DNA from: Pseudomonadota bacterium | GTDB lineage: Bacteria > Pseudomonadota > Alphaproteobacteria > Micropepsales > Micropepsaceae | Reading direction: 5' to 3' | Length of the DNA: 64,000 bases | NCBI GenBank assembly: GCA_021851325.1 | Contig: JAJZDZ010000007.1 | Span: forward strand, 93,491 to 157,490 | Part shown: piece by piece, positions 1 through 9,239 of the stretch | How the letters are laid out: the number at the start of each line of letters is the position of its first letter | Numbering within the stretch: position 1 is the stretch's first letter | Position numbers and translations under genes: made by a program | Notes under the pieces: generated by a model | The model's input: only the letters and a program-made list of their open reading frames with translations | Databases searched by the model: none | What the model was told of the DNA's origin: nothing

Positions 1-151
1 GGGCGATATAGCCTCGTCAATCCAGACATACCCACCTGGTCTAATGCAGAGGCAGGAATCGTCGTCGTAGTCATTTGATTGTCGGCCATCGTTCTCAGAT
101 CTTGCCAAGCTCACTAACATAGAGCGGAATTTGCCAATGATCGCCGAGGGT

Positions 152-1369
152 TCATGTTGACCCTAGTACAGATTGCAATAGCTTCTGGCATCCGGTGATA
201 GCCTGCCAAGTAGGATCAACAACGATACAACGCTCATCGTCGTCCTGGGTGTGAAGGAAACGGTGTGCGCCAAAGAATCCGGCGACGGTTCTGTAGCCTG
301 CATTGTGTATGGGTGTGAGTTCGCCGGCGGTAAAATGATCCGTAGTATGGGGGCTTTCTATTCCGCTTTGACCGGAAAAAGCTCGTTTTGCCGCATCTTG
401 AATACTCGGACTTACAACCAGGTACCGCTGCGGATCCGCGCTGGGAAGGGGGAATAATGGAGGAAATAGAGAATGCCAGTCGCGGGCGGCTATGCTGGCT
501 CCCAAGGTCAACCATATGGCAGTGGCGTCTGGCCCTGGGGCCATATCACGAATGGCTTGATCGGCTCCAAGGTATTCGTACTCATGAGCGCTGTTACAAA
601 TAAATGCAATGTTATGGTTGGCAAAGCAATCTGGTGCCCATCGTGCGAGAGCTAGCCAGATTGCGACGCCTGGGCCGCGTTCACCTGCACAGGTAAACCA
701 GCCCGAGCGAGGTGTTGAAACAATAATCCATTTGGATTGTCCGCGATCAATGCGCCCAACAAAATTGAAGGCGTCACGCTGACCGCCTTCGCCGGTCAGG
801 AAAATGGAGGCACTGGCGCCACGCATGGCAGATGTAAGGAAGGTAGAGGCTTGATCTGGTGCCAGGATACCCACTGGAACCTTAAACATCGGCTTGGTTC
901 CATCGGTATTGAGCGCAATCGCTTTGTGAGTTGGCCCATTGGTAATTATTACTACGGCACATGCACCTAGTGCAATGGCACGGCTTACTCCATCGTAAAT
1001 CGGCTTCTGCAAGGCACTAACCCAACGTGAATATGGCAGATCGATGAGTACGATGGTACCGGACAGAGAATCTTCAAAAGGCAGGGAGGGGTCTATGCGA
1101 ACCAGCTTACCGGTTACACCATCAGTGGATGTTGGAACCACTATTCCTTGAGGGATAACCGTAGCAGTAAAACCTTCACTCACCAGTTCAGAGCGCCGCG
1201 CATTGAAATACGGTACAGAGAAAGTCTGATTTTGGACTTCGAAGCCCAAACGTCTTAGTTCCGTTTGTAGCCAGGCGCCGCATGCATTATCGCCCATGCT
1301 ACCTGATGCTTTTACACCAAAGCTTATATAACGCTCGAGATCCTGTTTGACGCTGTCGGGTGTTGCCAT
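152..1369 (-). CDS. M28-family peptidase homologue, probably inactive
   Basis: A 405-residue protein with the layout of M28 zinc aminopeptidases: an N-terminal segment (residues 10-60), an inserted PA-like region (about 65-205) and a C-terminal alpha/beta part. There is no clear signal peptide. Where M28 enzymes carry the first metal ligands in an H-x-D motif the protein reads VSTPRSGW (217-224), and the next ligand region reads AGERGPGVA instead of the usual D-containing motif. A Glu in HEYEYLG (262-268) and a late HTQDDD motif remain. Fold assignment is by motif reading only. The family normally removes N-terminal residues or amidated groups; with the ligands changed I infer loss of zinc catalysis. 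Lies alone on the minus strand, with the window edge downstream. Confidence 0.6.
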   Translation of the reverse strand: MATPDSVKQDLERYISFGVKASGSMGDNACGAWLQTELRRLGFEVQNQTFSVPYFNARRSELVSEGFTATVIPQGIVVPTSTDGVTGKLVRIDPSLPFEDSLSGTIVLIDLPYSRWVSALQKPIYDGVSRAIALGACAVVIITNGPTHKAIALNTDGTKPMFKVPVGILAPDQASTFLTSAMRGASASIFLTGEGGQRDAFNFVGRIDRGQSKWIIVSTPRSGWFTCAGERGPGVAIWLALARWAPDCFANHNIAFICNSAHEYEYLGADQAIRDMAPGPDATAIWLTLGASIAARDWHSLFPPLFPLPSADPQRYLVVSPSIQDAAKRAFSGQSGIESPHTTDHFTAGELTPIHNAGYRTVAGFFGAHRFLHTQDDDERCIVVDPTWQAITGCQKLLQSVLGST

Positions 1370-1799
1370 AATTCGACCTCAGGAAGTGTGCGGAGGAAGC
1401 CGCTAGCTATATCATGGCATTGGTCGCTTTTTACCGTAGCATGGCATGCATAATTCTCAGTTATCGACTTTGATGCTCGGTGTTCGACGATAAATCCTTC
1501 CAAAAGTAACGGGCGGCGTCAGTTTTTTCACGTCTGTCTCCCAAATGTGTCGTCAGTATTGCAGGAAGATATGCGGTCTTGAAATCGGTCAGCAGCAATT
1601 AATCATATATCTCGCCCCAGACGCGAGGCAGTTGAACAATTATCTACGTATCGAGAGGGAGCTGGCGCTTCTGAATCAAGCATTGAAGCTAAGCCGCGAA
1701 GACACTCCCACAAATGCCAGGGGGCAAATCATGTCTGATTTGCCCCCGGCGCCAACGGATAGAAAACGGGAGAGGAACCTATGGTCCAACCCAAATAAT
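1370..1799. other. Intergenic region, no gene seen
   Basis: About 430 bases between the M28-like gene and the cytochrome c gene, both on the minus strand. It should hold the promoter of the former and the terminator of the latter. A plus-strand reading frame starting near 1545 runs into the antisense of the cytochrome gene and has no recognisable domain. The only obvious structure is the hairpin at 1720-1747. Confidence 0.5.
1720..1747 (-). terminator. Perfect 11-bp inverted repeat downstream of cytochrome c gene
   Basis: GGGGGCAAATC, a 6-base loop, then GATTTGCCCCC. It lies about 53 bases past the stop codon of the minus-strand cytochrome gene, so a terminator is the simplest reading. No T-run follows on the minus strand, so it may be a transcript-stabilising 3' hairpin rather than a classical intrinsic terminator. 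Confidence 0.55.
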
Positions 1800-2408
1800 C
1801 TAAAGCGATGCAAGATAAGCAGCTACCGCCCGCATCTGTGCATCCGTCATGTGCTGCACATTGGCATACATTATAGCATTATTACGTGACTTATCCCGGA
1901 ACGCCTGAAGTTGTGCCACGAGATATTCGCGGTGCTGGCCGGCAAGACGTGGGAACATTGAGTTCCCTTCAGCATTTGCACCGTGGCACGCGCCACATGC
2001 AGGTACGTTCTCTGAGGTGATCCCGTTTTTGAAAATTGCTTCACCTGCAGCAACTTCTTGTGGGTTTTCAGTGGTCGAACCTTTCGGCGGCTGCTGTTCC
2101 TTATAATACTCGGCGATTTCCTTGATCATCTTGTCGGGCAGGGTACCAGCCATATTCCACATGTAGGCTTTGGCGTAGTGATCTGCTCTGGAGTGGTTAC
2201 GGAAATTCTTAAGCTGGGTCTCAAGGTAGGTCTTGGTCTGCGCGGCCAGGTTGGGGAACCAAGCCGTAGAACTGATGCCGTTATTGCCGTGACATTGGCT
2301 GCACGTGTCGGTGACGATGTTCGGCTCAGCCGGCTTCGACGTTCCTGCCGTCGCGCTGGCTCCCACCAGGAGAAGCGCGGCCAAACCTACTGCTGCAAGT
2401 GATCTCAT
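1800..2408 (-). CDS. Diheme cytochrome c (cytochrome c4-like)
   Basis: A 202-residue exported protein. Residues 1-21 form a typical signal peptide, followed by two cytochrome c domains with heme-binding motifs CSQCH (36-40) and CGACH (138-142), and Met candidates for the distal ligands (M83/M86, and in the second domain). Two tandem class I domains of about 90 residues match the cytochrome c4 family, periplasmic electron carriers that usually feed terminal oxidases. No oxidase gene lies nearby, so its partner is not shown by context. The start ATG at 2408 is set by the signal peptide. A strong hairpin follows the stop. Confidence 0.9.
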   Translation of the reverse strand: MRSLAAVGLAALLLVGASATAGTSKPAEPNIVTDTCSQCHGNNGISSTAWFPNLAAQTKTYLETQLKNFRNHSRADHYAKAYMWNMAGTLPDKMIKEIAEYYKEQQPPKGSTTENPQEVAAGEAIFKNGITSENVPACGACHGANAEGNSMFPRLAGQHREYLVAQLQAFRDKSRNNAIMYANVQHMTDAQMRAVAAYLASL

Positions 2409-3259
2409 AATGCTTGGGTCCCTTTCTTAGAATCCGGTCCAAAGACGGGTGGTGGGGGCTACAATCCAGATGCGCTTGGCTTCCAACATTTAGGTGACTG
2501 GGGACTGTTGTCACCAGGGGCGCAAGACAGTCGTCAGTCCGTGCCATCCTGAGCCACAACAGGCAACCGTCTTCAAACGCCGCGCGGTCCGTAGGCTGGG
2601 ACGCTACGCGCGTGCTGCTTGCTGGTGATGCTATCCCCCAAAACTGTAATTGGCCGCCGCCCTCCGTTTTGCCGCCCACTTTTACGCCCGCGGACTCTGC
2701 CCTGAGTCGACGCGCATGTGGAGGATTAGAACGGGGGAACCTTGCCAATGCCAGTGTAAGAAGTTTAGCGGCAACCAAAAGTTACGTCAAAGTAATCTGA
2801 TCACGGGAATGCAGTTTCCAACGGTCAGACGCCCGGTCGCGTGCTCCGGCCGGAGCGCGTCGCCCATTAGGGAGTGTGGCTGGACAAACTCGGGACGGGT
2901 GGCGAAGAAGCCCTATGGCTAACCCAGTATGATCCCGGCCGCGCATACACGTACGGCAAGAGGGGACTACCGAAAACTCGGGTTGGATCAGATAAAAGGT
3001 CGTGCAATGAAGACTACGTCCAATACATGTTCACAGTACATCCTTGAGTCTGACAAAACGTCACAAGACATTCTGTTACTGAGCTGGAAATGATAGATGA
3101 ACATGGTAATGATTGAAATGGAAATTATGGAATAGTTATAAGATATCTCACAATTAAAGTTATGAGAAATATAGATATTGACTAGAAAGAAATTATAACG
3201 TTTGAATACTTTAAGTTTATAATGAAATCACGTTACGAAAGTGAAAATGGGGCAGGGGG
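2409..3259. other. Long non-coding region with AT-rich island
   Basis: About 850 bases without a convincing gene. Several short frames exist on both strands but none has a recognisable domain or good start. The right-hand part (about 3061-3240) is strikingly AT-rich: in 3121-3240 only 27 of 120 bases are G or C. It lies directly upstream of the ABC exporter and should contain its promoter. Confidence 0.6.
3218..3223 (+). promoter_or_regulatory. Candidate -10 element for ABC exporter genes
   Basis: A consensus TATAAT hexamer 36 bases before the ATG at 3260, inside the AT-rich island. TTGACT at 3178-3183 is too far away to be its -35 partner, and TTGAAT at 3202-3207 is too close, so the assignment rests on the -10 match alone. 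Confidence 0.3.
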
Positions 3260-3997
3260 ATGGATGCGGCCTTAGATATACGTGGACTGCATAAAACTTT
3301 TGCACAGCCGGCAGTGATTGACTTGAGCTTATCGGTGGCCCCTGGGGAATTTTACGCTCTTCTGGGTCCCAATGGTGCGGGAAAGACCACGACCCTACGC
3401 ATGGTAGTGGGGCTGCTTAAGCCAGATCGTGGCTCGATTTCCATTTTTGGAATTGACGCCCGATCTGCTCCGCTTGCTGCCAAGCGCATAACTGCCTGGC
3501 TTCCAGACGAACCGATGATTTATGACAAGCTGACCCCTCTTGAATACCTCGAGTTCGTGGCCGGATTGTGGGCCGTTGAGGCGCGGGCGGCGCAGGATAG
3601 GGCAGAAGCACTCTTACACGTGCTCGATCTTTGGGATCACCGCAATGAACGATGCGAGGGATTTTCCCGCGGCATGAAGCAAAAGACGGCCTTGGCTGGA
3701 GCACTGGTTCATAATCCACGTCTTTTGATTCTTGACGAACCTCTCTCGGGTCTTGATGTGGCCATGGCGAAGCAGGTCAAGGAACTGCTTGTGCAGCGCG
3801 TGCGGGAGGGCGCGACGGTTATCCTCACCACCCATGTTCTGGAAATAGCAGAACGGTTGGCGGAACGCATTGGAATTATCAGCAAGGGTTGTCTTGTCAT
3901 TGAGGGAACACTTGAGCAGCTGCGTGCTCGCACCGGTCATTCAGGTTCAACTCTGGAGGATGTGTTCCTGCAGCTGACTGCCGGGGCTGTCGCGTGA
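3260..3997 (+). CDS. ABC transporter ATP-binding protein
   Basis: A 245-residue nucleotide-binding subunit. Walker A GPNGAGKT is at 36-43, a degenerate signature FSRGMKQK at 135-142, Walker B LLILDE at 155-160 followed by the D-loop SGLD, and the switch His in TTHVLE. The start ATG follows a GGGGG-rich ribosome binding site. It couples ATP hydrolysis to transport by the permease that follows, whose GTG start overlaps its stop (GTGA). The single NBD with a large ABC-2-like permease resembles export systems. The substrate cannot be read from the sequence. Upstream DNA is unusually AT-rich. Confidence 0.93.
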   Translation: MDAALDIRGLHKTFAQPAVIDLSLSVAPGEFYALLGPNGAGKTTTLRMVVGLLKPDRGSISIFGIDARSAPLAAKRITAWLPDEPMIYDKLTPLEYLEFVAGLWAVEARAAQDRAEALLHVLDLWDHRNERCEGFSRGMKQKTALAGALVHNPRLLILDEPLSGLDVAMAKQVKELLVQRVREGATVILTTHVLEIAERLAERIGIISKGCLVIEGTLEQLRARTGHSGSTLEDVFLQLTAGAVA

Positions 3998-5538
3998 AGG
4001 AGACTGTTCCGGGGTCAAGTGTTTGGCTTCTTCGCTATGAACTCATTCAATATGTTCGCCAATCTCAGAAGAATGGAGTGAAAGCGAAGGCAATATTTTC
4101 TGGCATTATTTTGGCTATCATACTGTTTGTGGGCCTCCCCTTGGCGTTGGACCTGCGGCATGCATCCTTTTCTGCGAGCGTGCCTTTGATCCTTCTGTTA
4201 GACGTTATTGCCACGCTGCTATTTACCCTGATGCTCTCTCAGGGCCTGATGCAGGCAACATCGGCATTCTACGAGCGAGGTGATCTTGATCTGCTGTTGT
4301 CCTCACCGTTGCCACCGACGCGCATCCTTAGAATACGGTGGTTGGGCATCGCACTGGTTGTAGCGGGAGTATTTCTATTCATAGTTACGCCGTTTGTGTT
4401 ACCAATCATGCTACTGGACCACTGGCAAGTGGTTGGCTCCTTTGCTGTCATAGCGGGATTGGCGCTTTCGGCGACTGCAACAGCGCTGCTTCTCGCTTCT
4501 GTCCTCATTCAGATTATCGGGCCACGCCGAACCCGGGTGGTAGCAGCAGTGCTGGCCTCTATGATTGGAATATCAATTTTTCTGGTATTGCAGGGCATAA
4601 ACATTTTCAGCGTGCCGCTACATCCAGAAATCAGTGCAGCTCTAAGTTGGATGAGGTCTGCACACGCCCGTGCGATCTTCGGTCCATATGAACCATGGGC
4701 GTGGCCTGCCCGGGCGGCATTGGGGAGCGGGCTTTCGGTAATTGCCTTTCTTGGCTCGGCGAGTCTTTATTACCTGGCTGCAGTTCAGCTGGTTGGAAGG
4801 CGCTTTTCTATCCTCGTTTCAGCAACAATAGGTTCCCAGTCCCGACATGTCAGGTCGTTGTCCACGTCAGTGCGGCAGTTCCGCAGTGGTCTTAAGGTAG
4901 TTCTTGTACAAAAGGAGCTGAGACTAATTAGGCGCTCTCCGGCGCTGCTGGCTCAAAACTTGCTGAGGCCTCTCTTTTTGTTGCCATCAATTTTAATCTT
5001 GGTAAAGAGTTTGTCCCATGGAAATGCTGTCGCCATTGGTTTGATGGTGGGTTTAATTACGCTTTCTGCCAGTTCTCTTGCGGGAGGTTTTGCTGGGATT
5101 GCGGCTTCAATAGAAGACGCGCCGGATCTGATTGCTTCGGCGCCGGTGAGCTCAGATGATATGCGGCATGCCAAACTGATTTCGGCGCTGCTCCCGGTCG
5201 CTGTATTATGCTCGCCAGTGCTGGCGTTTCTGTGGTTTGAACCCCTCGCCAGTCTTGCAACTGTGTTTGGAATAGCTTTGGGAGCCCTAAGCGAGAGCTT
5301 AATTCAACTCTGGTATTGCCGGCCGGTAGCCACGAGGAAATTTGGCGTGCGTGGGACACGTTCGATCGTAGCAAACGTAGGTGGCTTGCTTAGTGGTATC
5401 GGATGGGCAATGACTGCCGGATTGATTGCAGCCGGCTCGATCTGGTCAATCTTGACGGCCACTATTGCGGTATCTCTTGTGTTCATCTTGGCCATTAACT
5501 CTCATCCAGCGGGAAGAAAGTCGCAAGCGGGCGCTTAA
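3994..5538 (+). CDS. ABC transporter permease (exporter type)
   Basis: A 514-residue integral membrane protein with roughly ten or more hydrophobic segments in two similar halves, the second beginning near residue 300 after a charged cytoplasmic loop. It starts at GTG overlapping the ATPase stop by four bases, so the two are translationally coupled and surely form one transporter. Similar large permeases occur in ABC-2-type exporters for lipids, peptides or antibiotics. No substrate-specific motif is visible. The gene ends 187 bases before the convergent sensor kinase gene. Confidence 0.85.
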   Translation: MKETVPGSSVWLLRYELIQYVRQSQKNGVKAKAIFSGIILAIILFVGLPLALDLRHASFSASVPLILLLDVIATLLFTLMLSQGLMQATSAFYERGDLDLLLSSPLPPTRILRIRWLGIALVVAGVFLFIVTPFVLPIMLLDHWQVVGSFAVIAGLALSATATALLLASVLIQIIGPRRTRVVAAVLASMIGISIFLVLQGINIFSVPLHPEISAALSWMRSAHARAIFGPYEPWAWPARAALGSGLSVIAFLGSASLYYLAAVQLVGRRFSILVSATIGSQSRHVRSLSTSVRQFRSGLKVVLVQKELRLIRRSPALLAQNLLRPLFLLPSILILVKSLSHGNAVAIGLMVGLITLSASSLAGGFAGIAASIEDAPDLIASAPVSSDDMRHAKLISALLPVAVLCSPVLAFLWFEPLASLATVFGIALGALSESLIQLWYCRPVATRKFGVRGTRSIVANVGGLLSGIGWAMTAGLIAAGSIWSILTATIAVSLVFILAINSHPAGRKSQAGA

Positions 5539-5687
5539 GCCCGCCGAGGGCCACCACCAGGAACGGGATAAAACCGACGCATAAGGTATCGTACATAGGT
5601 TCGAGGGATATTGGATTGACCGGACCAATCGATTAGTCAGATTTCTTCTGAAGAAAGACTACTTATCGATTTTGAGGACGCTTTCGG

Positions 5688-5705
5688 CAAGCCTTTACAG
5701 GCTTG
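5688..5705. terminator. Hairpin between convergent genes
   Basis: CAAGCCT, loop TTAC, AGGCTTG: a perfect 7-bp stem located 20 bases beyond the minus-strand sensor kinase stop and 150 bases beyond the plus-strand permease stop. Suitable as a shared terminator stem, but no T-run follows on either strand. Confidence 0.4.
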
Positions 5706-5724
5706 GTGTCAAGACCGGCATGCC

Positions 5725-7161
5725 CTAGGTTGCAAGCTCGAGGGTGCCAGATCCATTCGAACTGCTGGAACGAAAGCGGCTGACTTGTGTATTGTCTGCA
5801 AGCGCATGAAACTGAACAATTACGCTGAGGCCTGGCCTATTATCCTCAAGCGTCAGATCAGCGCCGTGCAATTCGACTATAGCCGCAACAAGGCTGAGGC
5901 CAAGGCCACTACCCGGCGTGGTGCGGCTTCTTTCCAGACGGTAGAAACGGCGAAGTACTGCCTGACGCTCGTTTTCAGGAATACCTGGACCGTTATCCGC
6001 GACGCGAAGGACCGGGCCTTGAGTGCTGTGGGTGACGCTAACGGCGATTGTGGTGCCGGTTCCGGCGTGACAGATGGCATTTTCGATGAGGTTAACCAGC
6101 ATCTGTGTCAAGAGCTCACGGTCTCCCTGAAAGGCAGAAGTGGGAACGGTCTGGACCGTGAGGTGGCATCCCGCATCTTCTGCTACTGGACCGTATGTCT
6201 GGGAAATTGACTGCGCAAGCTGACAGAGATCTACCGCCTGAAAATTTGCCCTGCGGCTTCCGGATTCGATCTGCGCAATGCGCAGTATTGCAGCAAAGGT
6301 TTCCAGAATAGCATCATTTTGTTGTAGCGCCCGGTCGATGGCCTGGGCGTATTCATCGGTGGTCTGCGCGCTATGACGGGCCTCGTCGAGAATATGGCGC
6401 ATTCGGCTCAGTGGTGTACGAAGATCATGAGCGATATCACTCGAAACCTGGTGCAAGGTTTCCATCAGGCCGCTAATACGGTCGAGCATTCGATTTAGCG
6501 TAGTCGACAGGCGATCGATGTCGTCATCAATTCCACGTAAAGGCATGCGACGCCGTATGTCACCGCCAATGATCGCCTCGGCCGTTCGCGTGATGGAGTC
6601 AATACGACCAAGAAATGCCGCACTGAGAGCCATCCCGCCAACAACTGCGAGGGTGAGCATGACAAGGAGGGCCCAGCCAAAAGTGGTCATAATCAATCGT
6701 CCCACTCTTTGGACTTTACCGATGTCATCGCCCACCATAAGCCAGCCGTCGTGTCCCAGGGGGATCGCATAGACTACGAGCTGTTCCAGGTGTCCGGGGG
6801 CTTCATCGCCGTCGGGAGGACCCTGCATCCGGTTCCACCCCGGATGGTTTGGCGGGTGGGGGAGGGTGCCATAAATGCGCGCGCCGCGGCGATCAAAGAC
6901 GGTGTAATCCAGGCCACCAACGAGGCGACCGAGCTGGCGGGCACGGATGTCAGCCAGCATTTTGTGCATGCCACCGGTATCATAATCGACGGCGAGCTCT
7001 TTTGCTTCGGAGTAGATCCGTAACCGCGTTTGGCGGTCTAGAGCGGTGGTAGAAATCACGTAAACCACGGCCGCGAGCACGGTCACGGACACGGCGAACA
7101 GGATCACGTAAAGCGCGGCTAGCTTAAAGCTCGCGGAACGGAAAAGCCTAGGTTGGCGCAC
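5725..7161 (-). CDS. Sensor histidine kinase, two-component system 1
   Basis: I choose the GTG at 7161, giving 478 residues. An AGGA box sits 10 bases upstream and the overlap with the regulator gene is only 14 bases; an ATG at 7275 would add 38 residues and overlap the regulator by 128 bases. Order: TM helix (about 12-36), a periplasmic sensor of about 120 residues, a second TM helix (about 155-185), HAMP, HisKA with phosphorylated His in SSDIAHDLRTPLS (His about 245), and a HATPase domain with G boxes (DNGPGIPE, GSGLGLSLV). It phosphorylates the OmpR-type regulator encoded just upstream. The signal is unknown; the neighbouring lipid-modification genes suggest an envelope stimulus (inference). 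Confidence 0.92.
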   Translation of the reverse strand: MRQPRLFRSASFKLAALYVILFAVSVTVLAAVVYVISTTALDRQTRLRIYSEAKELAVDYDTGGMHKMLADIRARQLGRLVGGLDYTVFDRRGARIYGTLPHPPNHPGWNRMQGPPDGDEAPGHLEQLVVYAIPLGHDGWLMVGDDIGKVQRVGRLIMTTFGWALLVMLTLAVVGGMALSAAFLGRIDSITRTAEAIIGGDIRRRMPLRGIDDDIDRLSTTLNRMLDRISGLMETLHQVSSDIAHDLRTPLSRMRHILDEARHSAQTTDEYAQAIDRALQQNDAILETFAAILRIAQIESGSRRANFQAVDLCQLAQSISQTYGPVAEDAGCHLTVQTVPTSAFQGDRELLTQMLVNLIENAICHAGTGTTIAVSVTHSTQGPVLRVADNGPGIPENERQAVLRRFYRLERSRTTPGSGLGLSLVAAIVELHGADLTLEDNRPGLSVIVQFHALADNTQVSRFRSSSSNGSGTLELAT

Positions 7162-7825
7162 GTAAACTGTATCCTGCACCACGAATGGTTTGAATGAGTT
7201 CTGGATGCCGACCACGATCGACTTTGGAGCGCAGCCGGCTGATGTGAGTTTCCACCACGTTGGTCTTGGGGTCAAAGTGGAATTCCCAGACCCCTTCGAG
7301 CAGCATGGTTCGGGTCACGATCTGGTCTGCGTGACGCATCAAAAATTCAAGCAGCTGGAATTCTCTTGGCTGCAGGTCGATAACCTCGCCGCCACGCGTA
7401 ACCCTGCGCCTAAGCAGGTCGACCTTCAGATCGCCAACCTGCAGTGTGGTCTGGACCTGGGCTGGAGGAGGGCGTCTGGCCAGGGCGTTGAGCCGGGCTA
7501 GCAATTCGGAAAACGCGAAAGGCTTGACGAGATAGTCATCTGCACCGGCGTTCAGACCCTCAACTCGGTCGTCAATGCCGGAAAGTGTGGTCAGCAATAG
7601 GATAGGGGCAGCATGTCCGGTACCCCGCAGGGTCTTAACAAGGGCTAGTCCGTCCATCCCCGGTAACATACGATCCACAATGAGCACATCATGATGCGAT
7701 TGTGTCGCCAACAAGAGGCCCTCGCGTCCAGTCGCTGCGTGGTTGACGACATGCCCGTGTTCCTTCAGGCTCCGACTGATATACGCCGCTGTTTCGGTAT
7801 CGTCTTCCACCAATAATACGATCAT
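7148..7825 (-). CDS. OmpR-family response regulator, system 1
   Basis: A 225-residue regulator. Receiver domain 1-115 with acidic pair E7/D8/D9, phosphoacceptor D51 (LIVDRMLPG) and the Lys of VKPF; winged-helix DNA-binding domain about 130-223 with the usual LTPxE-like segment reading LQPREFQLLEFL. It is the first gene of a two-gene operon with the kinase. It is divergent from the glycosyltransferase gene 133 bases away, so that shared intergenic region is a natural target for autoregulation and control of the lipid genes (inference). Confidence 0.94.
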   Translation of the reverse strand: MIVLLVEDDTETAAYISRSLKEHGHVVNHAATGREGLLLATQSHHDVLIVDRMLPGMDGLALVKTLRGTGHAAPILLLTTLSGIDDRVEGLNAGADDYLVKPFAFSELLARLNALARRPPPAQVQTTLQVGDLKVDLLRRRVTRGGEVIDLQPREFQLLEFLMRHADQIVTRTMLLEGVWEFHFDPKTNVVETHISRLRSKVDRGRHPELIQTIRGAGYSLRAPT

Positions 7826-7958
7826 GGCAGTTCTCGGTCGCGGAACCTTCTGATAAGAGCAGCAGCCCGGTGTTCGGAAAATATACAGATTGCCAATCTT
7901 GGCGTGAGGGCCCGGCTCAACTCAATCTTGGTCTTAGCCGGGTCGATCCGCGGTAGTT

Positions 7959-9146
7959 ATGTCATTTCAGTCAGTGGTTTCAAAAGGGATGGACACGGTC
8001 CTGATAGAAGATGGGGCTCCTCAGCGAAGCGTAGCAGAGGTGCCGGCGTCGCAGGCAGTAATCGAGCTTTCTATCGTAGTGCCGACTTTTTGCGAAGCCG
8101 AAAATGTCGCCGTCTTGGTAACGAAAGTCGAGGCGGCGCTTTGTGATCGCCGCTGGGAAATCATCTTTGTTGATGACGATTCTTCGGATCATACCGCCGA
8201 ACGCGCCAAGGCTATTGCCGCGCTGGATCGGCGGGTGCGATGCATTCGCAGAGTTGGCCGCCGTGGTCTGGCGGGAGCCTGTATAGAGGGCATTCTGTCG
8301 TCGGCAGCCCCCTTCGTGGCAGTCATGGACGCCGATCTCCAACATGATGAGACCCTGCTACCACGGATGCTTGGCCGGCTAGAGGGCGGTGAGGTCGATC
8401 TTGTTGCTGCTACCCGCTATGCCGGTGAAGGGGCAGGTGCAGACGGGCTGGCCACGGCGCGGCGTAACCAGCTTAGCCGGATTGCCAACGCGAGCGTTCA
8501 GCGGCTTCTGGCGGTACGTCTTTCCGATCCCATGAGCGGGTTCTTCATGCTGCGGCGTCGGGTCGTGGAGGATCACGCCAGCGCCCTGAGCGCCGATGGG
8601 TTTAAAATCCTGCTCGACATCGTTGCCACGGCTGGAGCGCAGTTGCGCGTTGGGGAGGAGCCCTATCGGTTTCGCCCGCGGCATGCCGGCAAGAGCAAAT
8701 TTGATACCCGCACCGCGATCGAATTTGCCGGGCTGGTGCTCAGCAAGGTGAGTTTCGGGGTGTTCAGTCCGCGCTTTCTTGTCTATGCGCTTGTTGGGGC
8801 CACCGGGCTTGGGGTGCATATGCTGGCGCTGCTGGGCTATCTGGCGGTCGATGGCAACAGGTTTGCTCCCGCCCAGCTGTTTGCCACGGGCATGGCGATT
8901 ACCAACAATTATGTTCTCAATAACCTCCTGACCTGGCGCGACCGCCGGCTCCGGGGGTGGCAAATGCTGCGCGGCTTTGCCGGCTTTTGCGTGATCAGCA
9001 CCGCGGGGGCGGTGGCCAATATCGGTGTTGCCGAGTGGCTCTTTGCCCAGGAGCCAAAATGGTGGCTGGCTGGCTTGGCAGGGGCAGTCATGGGCGCGGT
9101 CTGGAATTACTCCATGTCAAGCCGGCTTGTCTGGCAGAGCCGCTGA
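7959..9146 (+). CDS. Polyprenyl-phosphate glycosyltransferase with GtrA domain
   Basis: A 395-residue two-domain protein. Residues about 36-255 are a GT2 dolichyl-phosphate-mannose-synthase-like domain: SIVVPTFCEAENV, VDDDSSDHT (71-79), and the DXD-type DADLQHD (124-130). Residues about 270-392 form a GtrA domain with four TM helices. Such proteins move a sugar from a nucleotide sugar to undecaprenyl phosphate and help translocate it, as in O-antigen or lipid A modification. It heads a cluster with a PAP2-like protein and a methyltransferase-like protein, divergent from a two-component system. The start at 7959 is preceded by a weak ribosome site; an internal ATG at 7989 is possible. Confidence 0.9.
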   Translation: MSFQSVVSKGMDTVLIEDGAPQRSVAEVPASQAVIELSIVVPTFCEAENVAVLVTKVEAALCDRRWEIIFVDDDSSDHTAERAKAIAALDRRVRCIRRVGRRGLAGACIEGILSSAAPFVAVMDADLQHDETLLPRMLGRLEGGEVDLVAATRYAGEGAGADGLATARRNQLSRIANASVQRLLAVRLSDPMSGFFMLRRRVVEDHASALSADGFKILLDIVATAGAQLRVGEEPYRFRPRHAGKSKFDTRTAIEFAGLVLSKVSFGVFSPRFLVYALVGATGLGVHMLALLGYLAVDGNRFAPAQLFATGMAITNNYVLNNLLTWRDRRLRGWQMLRGFAGFCVISTAGAVANIGVAEWLFAQEPKWWLAGLAGAVMGAVWNYSMSSRLVWQSR

Positions 9147-9239
9147 CCCGGGCGAAAGCATCGGAAATGGGATTTCGCCCACGCGGCCGATCAGCTATAT
9201 CGCTTCACTAACCACGTTGTTATTTGTCCGGAGTCATTG

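Noticed and set aside
1545..1889. Plus-strand frame of 114 codons
   Set aside because: It runs antisense through the 3' end of the cytochrome c gene and crosses the 11-bp hairpin; no domain is recognisable.
2326..2778. Minus-strand frame of 150 codons upstream of the cytochrome gene
   Set aside because: It overlaps the signal-peptide coding region of the real gene in another frame and has no recognisable domain.
5642..5656. TTTCTTC-T-GAAGAAA palindrome
   Set aside because: The one-base spacer is too short for a hairpin and nothing else links it to a gene, so it is probably chance.
7162..7275. Upstream ATG start for the first sensor kinase
   Set aside because: It would overlap the regulator by 128 bases and add 38 residues unlike the family; the GTG at 7161 has a ribosome site.
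8379..8963. 194-codon minus-strand frame inside the glycosyltransferase
   Set aside because: Antisense shadow of a clear GT2 gene in GC-rich DNA.
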